From: Alphaproteobacteria bacterium
Lineage (GTDB): Bacteria > Pseudomonadota > Alphaproteobacteria > RF32 > CAG-239
Reading direction: 5' to 3'
DNA: 64,000 bases
Assembly (NCBI GenBank): GCA_015062305.1
Contig: SUUX01000002.1
Coordinates: 1-64,000 of the forward strand
Numbering within the stretch: position 1 is the first letter of the stretch; each line of letters begins with the position of its first letter. The notes under the pieces were generated by a model, which saw only the letters and a list, made by a program, of their open reading frames with translations, searched no databases and was not told the origin of the DNA. The position numbers and the translations under genes are program-made. Positions 1-9,079 of this stretch are shown here, one piece after another.

Positions 1-53
1 AAAACTGCCTGACTTAAAAATGAATGGTTGGCATATTTTGGAGATATGGAAAA

Positions 54-2285
54 ATGCCTCAGATAGTTAAAATACAAAATCCATTTAACCTCGCAGATAG
101 CGAGGTTTTTTGTTGCTTAAAACAAATATCGGTACAAGACATTGCTGATAAATATAATGTAAGTCCTCAAAATCTACCATATATTTGTTTTTTGAATGGC
201 GAACCATTACTCCGTCAGTATTGGAATATGACACCTAAAGATACAGACCATGTGGCATTTTTATGTTTACCTCAGGGCGGTGGTGGTGGCGGAGGTTCTA
301 ATCCGGTGAAGATTGTTTTAACTGTCGCTGTTATGGTTGCAGCATATTATACAGGAGGTTGGGCTGCCGCAGCGTATGGAAAACTTGCCGGAGCTGTAGC
401 GGCAACAGCTGTTTCTGTTGGAGGTTCAATGCTTGTAAATGCTGTAATTCCAACACCAGCAAGCAGTTTAACCTCATCTTATTCGTCTTCATCGCTTGAA
501 ACCAGTCCGACTTACTCCTTAAATGCTCAAGGAAACCAAGCCAAACTCGGAGGTGTAATACCTGTTTTATATGGCCGACACATTATTTATCCTGATTTTG
601 CCTCAACACCATATACTGAATATGCCAATAATGAACAATATCTGTATCAACTTCATGTTCTAACACAAGGATACTGCGAAGTTGAACAAATCCGTATTGA
701 TGACACGCCAATTGGCTCGTTTGCTGAGGTTGAGTATGAAATTATAGAACCAAATAAAAACGTGACCCTGTTTAATCCTAATGTGGTTGTTGCTGCTGAA
801 GTTTCAGGTGTAGAACTGTTCAAAGATACATATTCGGGTGGTTTTGTGGTAAATCCTGAAGATACAAAGATTAATAAAATCGGTATTGATGTGGTTATGA
901 ATGGTGGTTTGTATTATGCTAATGATAGCGGTGGTTTATCGTCTAAAACTGTTCAATGGCAAGTTGAAGCTCGTTTAATTGATGATTATGGCGAACCACA
1001 AGGGGATTGGACAGTTCTTGGAACAGAAAGTTATAGCGCTGCAAAAAACACACCTATTAGACTGACGTATTTTTATACTGTCGCTCTTGGGCGATACGAA
1101 GTCCGAGTTACTCGTTTAGATACCAAAGACACCAGCGCTCGTGCAGCACATGCTATTTATTGGGAATCGCTTAAAGGATATATGGAAACACCATCTAGCT
1201 TTGGCAATATGACCTTATTAGCTATAAAAATGCGTGCGACAAATAATCTGTCATCTAACTCAAGTCGCAAGGTTAATGCCATTATTACTCGTAAAGTTAG
1301 AACTTGGAGTAGTTCTTCAGGTTGGAGCGAACCTATAAAAAGCCGCTCTATTGCTTGGGCTATAACTGATATTTTACAAGCACAATATGGTGGTAGACTT
1401 CCGGATGAGCGTATTCATCTTGAAGAATTAGAACAGCTAGACAAGGTTTGGACATCTCGAGGTGATTATTTTGATGGTATTTTTGATAGCACTACCACAA
1501 TTTGGGAGGCTATGTCTAAGGTTGCAAGATGTGGCAGAGCTTTACCAATCTTACAATCTGGCATGATTAGAATTATCCGAGACGATAAAAAAACTATCCC
1601 AACCGCTATGTTTACACCGAGAAACATTCTCAAGGACAGTTTTTCTATTGAATATATTATGCCCTCAGAAGATACAGCTGACAGTGTAAAGGTTCAGTAT
1701 TTCTCAAGTAAGTACTGGAAATATGATGACGTCATCACAAAACTTGAAGATAGTTCAGAAGAAAATCCGGCAAACGTTGATTTGTTTGGGTGTACCGATA
1801 AAGCTCAGGCAGAGCGTGAAGGTTATTATATGTGTGCTTGTAACCGATATAGGCGCAAATACATAACTTTTAGTACCGAACTGGAAGGTCTAATCCCAAC
1901 ATATGGCGATTTAATCAGTATTACCCACGATCTTTGTGAATGGGGACAAGGTGGTGAAGTCATTGCTGTAAGTGGCAATACCTTAAAACTATCAGAAAAC
2001 CTTACTTGGCTACCTAATGAGGAACATTTTATCTGTTTGCGATTAAGTGATGGTTCTATGAGTGAGCCATATCAAGTAACTAAAGGTGCTCTTAACAATG
2101 AAGTTGTTCTAACCAATAAGCCTAATCTTGAGATTTATACTGGAACTGCTCGAGAGCGCACACATTTTGCTTTTGGAATTAAGGGTAGAATTTCAATGTA
2201 TGCCAAAGTTATTGGAGTGAAACCTCGAGGTGATACCGTTGAAATATCTTGTGTTAACGAAAGCGATGAGGTTTACAAGACCTAA
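54..2285 (+). CDS. Phage tail tip / host specificity protein (TipJ-like)
   Basis: Long ORF; N-terminal ubiquitin/MoaD-like start, Gly-rich linker, hydrophobic segment, then LGGVIPVLYGRHIIYPDFAS typical of TipJ tail proteins. Start probably at internal ATG 54 (MPQIVKIQNPF). Confidence 0.75.
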   Translation: MPQIVKIQNPFNLADSEVFCCLKQISVQDIADKYNVSPQNLPYICFLNGEPLLRQYWNMTPKDTDHVAFLCLPQGGGGGGGSNPVKIVLTVAVMVAAYYTGGWAAAAYGKLAGAVAATAVSVGGSMLVNAVIPTPASSLTSSYSSSSLETSPTYSLNAQGNQAKLGGVIPVLYGRHIIYPDFASTPYTEYANNEQYLYQLHVLTQGYCEVEQIRIDDTPIGSFAEVEYEIIEPNKNVTLFNPNVVVAAEVSGVELFKDTYSGGFVVNPEDTKINKIGIDVVMNGGLYYANDSGGLSSKTVQWQVEARLIDDYGEPQGDWTVLGTESYSAAKNTPIRLTYFYTVALGRYEVRVTRLDTKDTSARAAHAIYWESLKGYMETPSSFGNMTLLAIKMRATNNLSSNSSRKVNAIITRKVRTWSSSSGWSEPIKSRSIAWAITDILQAQYGGRLPDERIHLEELEQLDKVWTSRGDYFDGIFDSTTTIWEAMSKVARCGRALPILQSGMIRIIRDDKKTIPTAMFTPRNILKDSFSIEYIMPSEDTADSVKVQYFSSKYWKYDDVITKLEDSSEENPANVDLFGCTDKAQAEREGYYMCACNRYRRKYITFSTELEGLIPTYGDLISITHDLCEWGQGGEVIAVSGNTLKLSENLTWLPNEEHFICLRLSDGSMSEPYQVTKGALNNEVVLTNKPNLEIYTGTARERTHFAFGIKGRISMYAKVIGVKPRGDTVEISCVNESDEVYKT

Positions 2286-2288
2286 AAT

Positions 2289-2549
2289 ATGAAAGGAACG
2301 TTAATGGATTGGATACAGTTTCTGCAGATTATCTGTATGCCAGCCTTTGGTTGGTTTTTTTATAAACTCGGCGAGCAACGAAAGGAGATTAAAAGTTTAG
2401 AGCGAGATTTGAATGAATTTAAAGTAGCGGTGGCTAAAGAGTATGCAACTCAGACGCACATTGCCCGATTAGAAACAAAACTTGATGATTTAAGAGAAAT
2501 GATATGGAGTTTGCATCATGAACCAACTACCACGAGGCATAAGAAATAA
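2289..2549 (+). CDS. Small phage protein with N-terminal TM and coiled coil
   Basis: 86 aa ORF directly after tail gene; hydrophobic N-terminus and charged helix; overlaps next ORF. Confidence 0.5.
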   Translation: MKGTLMDWIQFLQIICMPAFGWFFYKLGEQRKEIKSLERDLNEFKVAVAKEYATQTHIARLETKLDDLREMIWSLHHEPTTTRHKK

Positions 2550-2934
2550 TAACCCTGGAAATATCCGATATGGCTCTAACTGGCAAGGCTTGAATCCAAA
2601 TAGCAGGAATATAGATCCTGCTTTTTGTGTATTTACAAGCTCTGTTTATGGAATTAGAGCGCTGGCTAAAGTTTTAATTAACTACAAAAAGATACATAGC
2701 TTGAATACTGTGCGCCAAATTATCAGTCGATATGCACCACCAAATGAAAATCAGACCACCGCCTATATTCAATCTGTAGCTAAACAGCTTGGAGTTGTAC
2801 CGGATACAGTCATAAATGTTGAGGAACGTGGTGTACTTACTGTTTTTATAAAAGCCATAATCCGTATGGAAAATGGTATTCAACCATATTCAGATCCAAC
2901 AATTCAGCAAGGGATAGATCTATGTTTAGATTAA
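2518..2934 (+). CDS. Phage muramidase-like / structural protein P5-like
   Basis: LPRGIRNNNPGNIRYG...FTSSVYGIRALAKVLINY...ISRYAPPNENQTTAYIQSVAKQLGV resembles virion/P5 muramidase-like proteins; in lysis module. Confidence 0.75.
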   Translation: MNQLPRGIRNNNPGNIRYGSNWQGLNPNSRNIDPAFCVFTSSVYGIRALAKVLINYKKIHSLNTVRQIISRYAPPNENQTTAYIQSVAKQLGVVPDTVINVEERGVLTVFIKAIIRMENGIQPYSDPTIQQGIDLCLD

Positions 2935-3140
2935 ATAAGCGCAGTTGGATACCGCTAATTGGTTGGATTTTGTGTTATGGATTTTTGCATAACTGTGTGA
3001 TTGCTCCATATTTTGCGGTGGATTTAGTTGATTGGGAACAATTGTTGACCAGTCTTGGAATAATGCTTGGTATCAGCGGTGTGCGTGATATCGGAATGAA
3101 TCGGAGAAAAAAAGATGATGGAAATTCTAAAGAAGTTTAG
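2922..3140 (+). CDS. Holin-like small membrane protein (3TM holin type)
   Basis: 72 aa, hydrophobic, WEQLLTSLGIMLGISGVRDIG C-terminal segment; between muramidase and spanin-like genes. Confidence 0.55.
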   Translation: MFRLNKRSWIPLIGWILCYGFLHNCVIAPYFAVDLVDWEQLLTSLGIMLGISGVRDIGMNRRKKDDGNSKEV

Positions 3141-3321
3141 AGCGGTGGTTTTTGGAGCCATCGCTTTATTTTTATACCTGTTTGGTTATCGCCAAGCAAG
3201 AGAAACAGCTATAAAAGAACAATTGGAAGGAGAAAACAATGCAGTTAAAGTTGCTAAAAAAGTGCGCGCTAATCTTTCTGATGACAGAATTAAGCGCTTG
3301 CACAACAAATATAAACGGTGA
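3115..3321 (+). CDS. Rz-like inner-membrane spanin candidate
   Basis: Single N-terminal TM followed by charged helix; overlaps a lipoprotein ORF in another frame. Confidence 0.5.
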   Translation: MMEILKKFRAVVFGAIALFLYLFGYRQARETAIKEQLEGENNAVKVAKKVRANLSDDRIKRLHNKYKR

Positions 3322-3433
3322 TTTTTGCTTAATCTATGAACCAATTTATGCTGATTATGAAAAAGACACACATGAAACCATCATTCAGATAGATAAAAAC
3401 AATGCTGTTTATGATGAGATGTGTGTTATTTAA
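3239..3433 (+). CDS. Rz1-like outer-membrane lipoprotein spanin candidate
   Basis: Signal peptide with lipobox (LSAC); begins inside the upstream ORF in a different frame, the Rz/Rz1 arrangement. Confidence 0.5.
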   Translation: MQLKLLKKCALIFLMTELSACTTNINGDFCLIYEPIYADYEKDTHETIIQIDKNNAVYDEMCVI

Positions 3434-3528
3434 GGGTTTTATTTGACTTTGCCTTATTTTTGCCATTCAATTTATACGAAGGCCTCATGAACCTTTGTTA
3501 ACTTTAATATTAAAGAAAGGAACCTACA

Positions 3529-3801
3529 ATGAATAAAACTGAATATGTTGCTGCTGTTGCTGAAGCTTCTGGTATGACAAAAACTCAAGCTGCATTAGCT
3601 GTTGATGCATGCATTGCTGTTGTAACAAATGCTTTGAAAAAAGGTGAAGCTGTTCAAATTACTGGTTTTGGTACATTTGAAGTAGCAAAACGTGCTGCTC
3701 GTACCGGTCGCAATCCTGCTACAGGTAAAGAAATTAAAATCGCTGCTTCTAAAGCACCTAAGTTTAAAGCAGGTAAAGTTTTGAAAGATGCTGTAAAATA
3801 A
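3529..3801 (+). CDS. HU family DNA-binding protein
   Basis: [27 protein letters not shown]...[24 protein letters not shown] is a clear HU signature. Confidence 0.95.
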   Translation: MNKTEYVAAVAEASGMTKTQAALAVDACIAVVTNALKKGEAVQITGFGTFEVAKRAARTGRNPATGKEIKIAASKAPKFKAGKVLKDAVK

Positions 3802-3821
3802 TCATTCTTTCTTTTTAGTTG

Positions 3822-3856
3822 CCCCGTAGATAATAAATCTGCGGGGTATTTTTTTG
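3822..3856 (+). terminator. Intrinsic terminator after HU
   Basis: CCCCGTAGAT-AATAA-ATCTGCGGGG hairpin followed by T-rich tract. Confidence 0.85.
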
Positions 3857-3861
3857 TATCT

Positions 3862-3893
3862 ATGCCCTAAAAATTATTTTGGGGCATTTTTTT
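3862..3893 (+). terminator. Terminator-like hairpin just upstream of the invertase start
   Basis: ATGCCCTAAAA-ATTA-TTTTGGGGCAT (11 bp, one GU) plus T7, then ATGGAGATTAAATATG (start ATG 3907). Confidence 0.7.
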
Positions 3894-3906
3894 ATGGAGA
3901 TTAAAT

Positions 3907-4503
3907 ATGATTTATGGATACATTAGAGTTTCTACAGATAAGCAAACTTTAGAGAATCAAGAATTTGAAATTAATAATTTTTGCTTAAAAGAGAACATAA
4001 AAGTTGATAAATGGATAACGGAAACTATCAGTGGTACTAAAGATTTTGAAAAGCGCAAACTAGGTAAAACATTAAAAAAATTAAAACCCGGAGATGTTTT
4101 AATATGTTCTGAAATTTCACGTTTAGGTAGAAATCTGCTACAAATTATGACCATTCTTAATATTTGCATGCAAAAAGAAGCTCAAGTTTGGACGATTAAA
4201 GATAATTATCGTCTCGGGGCTGATATTCAAAGTAAGGTTCTTGCTTTTGCTTTTTCCTTATCAGCAGAAATAGAAAGGAATCTAATAAGTCAGCGCACTA
4301 AAGAAGCTTTAGCTCGCATAAAAGCTAGCGGTCGCAAACTTGGACGAGAATTTGGAAGTAAAAACAAAAAACATATTCTTGATGGAAAAGAACAAGACAT
4401 TATAAAGCTACTAAACAAAGGCGTGCCTAAAACACAAATTGCTAGACTTATGAATGTTAGCATTTTTACAATTTATGAGTTTTTGAAAACATTAAAACGT
4501 TAG
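3907..4503 (+). CDS. Serine recombinase / DNA invertase (Pin/Mpi-like)
   Basis: YGYIRVSTDKQTLENQ catalytic start, EISRLGRN motif, C-terminal HTH (DIIKLLNKGVPKTQIARLMNVSIFTIYEFLK). Confidence 0.9.
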   Translation: MIYGYIRVSTDKQTLENQEFEINNFCLKENIKVDKWITETISGTKDFEKRKLGKTLKKLKPGDVLICSEISRLGRNLLQIMTILNICMQKEAQVWTIKDNYRLGADIQSKVLAFAFSLSAEIERNLISQRTKEALARIKASGRKLGREFGSKNKKHILDGKEQDIIKLLNKGVPKTQIARLMNVSIFTIYEFLKTLKR

Positions 4504-4550
4504 ATACTAAGGCTTTTACCCACAAAAAGCATCTTTACTGCACGTTATAA

Positions 4551-4588
4551 TTTAACGAACGACAAACAATATGGTTTAATGAACGACA
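4551..4588 (+). repeat. Two imperfect direct repeats TTTAA[C/T]GAACGACA, 24 bp apart
   Basis: tttaacgaacgaca (4551-4564) and tttaatgaacgaca (4575-4588); inverted core CGTTCGTT recurs at 4711-4718. Confidence 0.7.
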
Positions 4589-4673
4589 GGTGCTAAATAT
4601 TTGAATAAATGGCAAAGATATTCATAGCTTCTTGTTTTTCTAAAAGAAAATGTGTCTTTTTATATAAATAAAG

Positions 4674-4703
4674 TTGACTTTTGTATGTGATAAGAGGTAT
4701 AAG
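4674..4703 (+). promoter_or_regulatory. Candidate sigma70-type promoter for the glycan operon
   Basis: TTGACT (4674-4679) - 18 bp - TATAAG (4698-4703), immediately left of the inverted CGTTCGTT core. Confidence 0.5.
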
Positions 4704-4784
4704 AATTAAGCGTTCGTTTGAAGCAAAAGACAATATCTTAAATGGACGTTGAATTGATTGCAACGCATTGCTGTGGATGACTTT

Positions 4785-5387
4785 ATGATTGTTGGATATT
4801 TAGATTGTAGCAAAAAAAATATCAGCATAGATATACAACGAGATATTGTAAATCAATATGCTCGTGAAAATATGTGTACGGTTGATATATTTTTAGGCGA
4901 ATCTGATATCAAAAACATTAAAGACAATATCAATTCAAAAAATAACACTTTGATATTTGCTAATATCGCCTGTTTAGGTAGCAAGTTAATTGATATTACC
5001 GAAAATATAGAATTTCTGGTTTCTAATGGATTTGAATTAATAAGTGTAAAAGAAAATCTCAAATTCGATTCTTCAAAAGAAACAACTCAACTCCTTAAAG
5101 GAATCAAACTGTCCATAGATATTCGTAACTCTATGGTTTCAACCATAACCAAAAAAGCCCTAGATGATAAAAGAGCTAAAGGCTATAAGCTTGGTCGTGA
5201 TTTTGGATTTAAAAATAAAAGATATTGTTGGAATGGTAAGGAAGAAGATATTAAAAACAAGCTTCTATCCGGTATGACACGTCAGCAAACCGCTGATGAA
5301 GTCGGTATATCTATCGTTTCGCTCTATAATTATCTCAAACTAAATCCTGAACTAAAAAAGATAACTATAGGAGCTGTTAATGATTAG
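4785..5387 (+). CDS. Degenerate serine recombinase-like protein (probably catalytically inactive)
   Basis: C-terminal KLGRDFGFKNKRY..NGKEEDIKNKLLSGMTRQQTADEVGISIVSLYNYLK parallels the upstream invertase. YxRVS became YLDCS and SRLGR became ACLGS. ORF track start is a TTG at 4758; ATG at 4785 is likelier. Confidence 0.75.
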   Translation: MIVGYLDCSKKNISIDIQRDIVNQYARENMCTVDIFLGESDIKNIKDNINSKNNTLIFANIACLGSKLIDITENIEFLVSNGFELISVKENLKFDSSKETTQLLKGIKLSIDIRNSMVSTITKKALDDKRAKGYKLGRDFGFKNKRYCWNGKEEDIKNKLLSGMTRQQTADEVGISIVSLYNYLKLNPELKKITIGAVND

Positions 5388-6378
5388 TACAGCATCCTCA
5401 TCTATCAACACGCATATTGTACAACTTTATGCTTCAGAGCTTACTTTAGAGCAAATAGCTGAGAAGCTTTCTATTGGTAAGACAACATTACGCAATAAAA
5501 TAAATGAGCTTGGTTTGGGAAGAGAACCACGCTTAAGAAGAAAAGAGATTTCAAAAGAAGAAATAATGTCACTTGAAGAGCAAGGATATACTTATAGGGA
5601 AATCGCTCAAAAGCTTGATATTCACCCAGCAAATCTTCTGATTAAAAGAAAACAATTAGGAATTTATAACCCTCCACAAAAGGTTTTAGAACAACAAGCA
5701 CAAGCATTAAAAGTTAGAACAGAGAACAAAAAAGCAGGAATTAAACCAGAAAATAAACGCAAATATAATTGTCTTGAAATCTATTTAGATAAGATTTTGG
5801 ATTTGTTGTATTCTGGTGTTTCAAAAGCAGAAGTTGCTAGAAGATATAATGTAAATCCTCAAACAGTTCATAATCTTTTGGCGCTTTATGAGATTAAAAT
5901 TCCTGTATTTAAAAAACTTGATGGAAAAGATAACACAATCAAACGGTTATTTAATAAAGGCTTATCTGTTCAAGAGATTGCAAACAAACTAAGCTGTTCT
6001 GCTTCAATTTTAATACCTAAAATAAAAGAACTCAATTTGTTTCGTTCGTTGTCAGATATCAAAATCAATAGCCGATTAGCAAAAGATGAGCGTTTGGTAA
6101 AGAAAATGTACGAACAAGGCTGTTCATTACAAGAAATCGGCGAAAAAGTTAATGCTCATCCAGTTTGGATTGGCACAAAGATTCGTAAAATGGGGCTAAC
6201 CAGAGCCAATAAGCATGCTGAATATAAAACCAAGCTATTTGGCTTAGATAAAGAAATCATCAAAATGCGCCAGAAAGGTATGACCTATAAAGAGATAGGT
6301 CAAGAGTATGGCGTTGCTCCGAACACAGTTATGTATCGTTTGAGAAAATTAGAAAACAAAAGGAGTTGCAATGCCTAA
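5380..6378 (+). CDS. Protein with six tandem helix-turn-helix units
   Basis: Repeated units such as LTLEQIAEKLSIGKTTLRNKINELGL, YTYREIAQKLDIHPANLLIKRKQLGI and MTYKEIGQEYGVAPNTVMYRLRKL. Confidence 0.85.
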   Translation: MISTASSSINTHIVQLYASELTLEQIAEKLSIGKTTLRNKINELGLGREPRLRRKEISKEEIMSLEEQGYTYREIAQKLDIHPANLLIKRKQLGIYNPPQKVLEQQAQALKVRTENKKAGIKPENKRKYNCLEIYLDKILDLLYSGVSKAEVARRYNVNPQTVHNLLALYEIKIPVFKKLDGKDNTIKRLFNKGLSVQEIANKLSCSASILIPKIKELNLFRSLSDIKINSRLAKDERLVKKMYEQGCSLQEIGEKVNAHPVWIGTKIRKMGLTRANKHAEYKTKLFGLDKEIIKMRQKGMTYKEIGQEYGVAPNTVMYRLRKLENKRSCNA

Positions 6379-7321
6379 AATCTCCATAATTATACCTTGT
6401 TATAAAGTAGAGAAATATCTGAAAAGATGTTTGGATTCCGTTCTTGCACAAACATTTTGTGAGTGGGAAGCTATTTGTGTAAACGATGGCAGTCCTGATG
6501 AATGTGGCAATATTTTAGATGAATATGCAAAATGTGACTATCGTTTCAAAGTAATACATCAAGAAAACCAAGGTTTATCTATGGCAAGAAATAATGGTAA
6601 GAAGCTTGCCACAGGCGATTATATTTACTTTTTAGATTCAGACGATGCTATGCATCCGCAATTGTTAGAGGTTGCTTACGGATTAGCTCAAAAGCATAAT
6701 GCTGACCTAGTAAACTTTGAATGTTACAACTCTGACAAAGAGGAATTTAAGAATAAAAATATTGATGTAAACAAAGTTAAAACCAAAGTAACAAATAACC
6801 CGATTTTTCAAGGAAGTCGTAAGGAAAGATACAGAATACACTTTAATGTATGGACTAAGCTTTATAAAAAAGAGCTTTTGGATGGAATAGATTTTATTCC
6901 AGGAATTCATTTCGAAGATTTTCCACATACATTTGCAGTTCTTTCTAAAAGACCTAAAACAGTTATTACCAGAGAAAAGCTATATTTTTACCAACCTAAT
7001 GATAGCTCAATATCAAAACAAAGCGGTAATCCCAAACAAATAAAGGACTACTATGCCGGAATAAACTCAATCTATGAGATTTACAAAGCTCCAGAATTAA
7101 AGAAAGAGCTTGCGTTCTTAAAACGTAACTTCATTCCAAACATTTTGAAACAACAATTAGGTAGATGTAATCGCTCTGATGCTACAAACAAGCCTTTGAT
7201 GTTCGCTGAATTTACTAAGGAATTGGTAGATTTAAATAACAAAGGCTTGATTTCATGGCGTGGTCATAAACTTTCTAGATATTGGATTTATAAGAAACTG
7301 ATTAAAGGAGCTACTATATGA
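6371..7321 (+). CDS. Family 2 glycosyltransferase
   Basis: ISIIIPCYKVEKYLKRCLDSVLAQTF...EAICVNDGSPDECGNILDEYA...FLDSDDAM. Confidence 0.95.
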   Translation: MPKISIIIPCYKVEKYLKRCLDSVLAQTFCEWEAICVNDGSPDECGNILDEYAKCDYRFKVIHQENQGLSMARNNGKKLATGDYIYFLDSDDAMHPQLLEVAYGLAQKHNADLVNFECYNSDKEEFKNKNIDVNKVKTKVTNNPIFQGSRKERYRIHFNVWTKLYKKELLDGIDFIPGIHFEDFPHTFAVLSKRPKTVITREKLYFYQPNDSSISKQSGNPKQIKDYYAGINSIYEIYKAPELKKELAFLKRNFIPNILKQQLGRCNRSDATNKPLMFAEFTKELVDLNNKGLISWRGHKLSRYWIYKKLIKGATI

Positions 7322-8229
7322 AAATTGCTATTCAGTTTTTTGGACATTTGCGTACTTATGAAAAATGCATAGAAAGTGTTAAAAAGCATTTGTTATCTAA
7401 ATATGACTGCGATGTTTTTATGCATACATGGTCAGAAACCGAGCATAAAACCAAAACTTGGCATAACCATAACTCCAAATCATTTGCAGTTGATGAAAAA
7501 AGGATAGAAAGCCTAAAAACGTTATATAATTTAAAGGACATTACAATTGAAAAGCAAAATGAGGTAAAAGAAGACATTCTTATTCCTTGCCAACATAATC
7601 AAGAAAAATCTCAAATTTCAAAAGTAGGAATGAAATTTATGCTTTATTCTAAGCAAAAGGTTAATGAGCTTAGAATAAAATATCAAAAAGCACACAACAT
7701 TAAATATGATTATGTTTTAGTTATTCGTCCGGATATCAAATTAAAAAAAGATTTTATACTGAATTTTGTGGACGATGAAATCAAAACACAACAATCTAAC
7801 AACACAAGATATTGTGCTTGTAATATTTCAAATTCAAATGATTTTCCAATAATTGGTAATATCGCCAGTGATATAGTTTATTTTGGCAAACCAGAAACTA
7901 TAAATAAAACCATAGATATTCTTAATAAAATTGATTTTGAAAAACATCAAAATGATATGTGGAATCCTGAAACATTATTTAACCAAGAGTTAGAAAAAGC
8001 AGGAATTTTAAGTCATTTTATAAATTATCAATATAAACAAGATTGGGAAATATTAAGAAGACCAGATAAAAGAAAAATACGTAAAAGTATTATTACACTC
8101 AAAATCAAAAGAAATTTATTTCATTTTCATTTGCTTAACATTCTTCCCATTCCATTTCTAGAATTAAAATTACGCCTTTTAGGTTATTTTCTTTTTGATA
8201 TTTGTATAGGGAAAAGTGACAATGATTAG
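7318..8229 (+). CDS. Putative glycosyltransferase-like surface polysaccharide protein
   Basis: MKIAIQFFGHLRTYEKC...DVFMHTWSE...YDYVLVIRPDIKLKKDF; resembles proteins in capsule/LPS clusters. Confidence 0.6.
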   Translation: MKIAIQFFGHLRTYEKCIESVKKHLLSKYDCDVFMHTWSETEHKTKTWHNHNSKSFAVDEKRIESLKTLYNLKDITIEKQNEVKEDILIPCQHNQEKSQISKVGMKFMLYSKQKVNELRIKYQKAHNIKYDYVLVIRPDIKLKKDFILNFVDDEIKTQQSNNTRYCACNISNSNDFPIIGNIASDIVYFGKPETINKTIDILNKIDFEKHQNDMWNPETLFNQELEKAGILSHFINYQYKQDWEILRRPDKRKIRKSIITLKIKRNLFHFHLLNILPIPFLELKLRLLGYFLFDICIGKSDND

Positions 8230-9079
8230 TAGTATTGAATTTATCAAATCATTATCAGGACATTCTGGTTGTCAACTTAATCTTTATAAAGAAAAGGATG
8301 TCTTTTTTTTACGTAAAGATGCTGGAAATGTGTCATATAACAACAGATTAAAGAAACAATGTGCTAAACAAAAGTGGTTTAAGCTTGATGCCGTAAAAAC
8401 ACCTAAAGTTTTACGTTATGGTTATGATAATAATAATCTTTTTTATTTTGATATGGAATTTATAAATGGCATTTGTATGTCTGAATATATGAACCAAATC
8501 AAAATAAAAGAAATCGTTGATTTGATGGGGTTATTATTTAAATCACTACCTATAAAACATAGTATTATAACAGATAAAAGCGAAACCATTTTTAAGGATA
8601 AAATTTTATCTTTACATAAAACGTGCGATACAAATAACCAATTAATTTTGAAATCTTTAAACAAATTGAAAGATTTTAATTTCAAGAATGTTCCTCTTTC
8701 CGCTTGTTGTGGCGATTTAACATTAGAGAATATTATACTTTCGTCATCAGGCATTTACGTAATTGATTTATTAGATTCATTCTATAATTCTTGGATGATT
8801 GATGTAGCAAAGCTCTTACAAGATATAGATTTAGGTTGGTCATATAGACACCGAGAAAGAAGTTATAATTTAAATTTAAGATTAGCAACAGCTAAACAAG
8901 CTTTGTTAGATAATTTATACGCTATGGAAAATGGCAAAAAAAATGTAATTATCATCTACCATATTTTACTTTTAAACGTTTTGCGAATTTATCCATACGC
9001 TAAAGACCAAACAACAATACTCTTCTTAAACAATGCTCTTGAAAGCGTTTTAAATTCAATAAATGAAATGGAGGCATAA
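8216..9079 (+). CDS. Kinase-like phosphotransferase (APH/choline kinase fold)
   Basis: CCGDLTLENIILSSSGIYVIDLLDSF resembles the APH catalytic and metal-binding loops. Confidence 0.7.
   Translation: MTMISSIEFIKSLSGHSGCQLNLYKEKDVFFLRKDAGNVSYNNRLKKQCAKQKWFKLDAVKTPKVLRYGYDNNNLFYFDMEFINGICMSEYMNQIKIKEIVDLMGLLFKSLPIKHSIITDKSETIFKDKILSLHKTCDTNNQLILKSLNKLKDFNFKNVPLSACCGDLTLENIILSSSGIYVIDLLDSFYNSWMIDVAKLLQDIDLGWSYRHRERSYNLNLRLATAKQALLDNLYAMENGKKNVIIIYHILLLNVLRIYPYAKDQTTILFLNNALESVLNSINEMEA

Noticed and set aside
6041-6050. Additional CGTTCGTT copy as a further invertase site
   Set aside because: It lies inside the tandem-HTH coding sequence, and the 8-mer also occurs elsewhere (about 32107 in the CNNM gene), so chance is likely.
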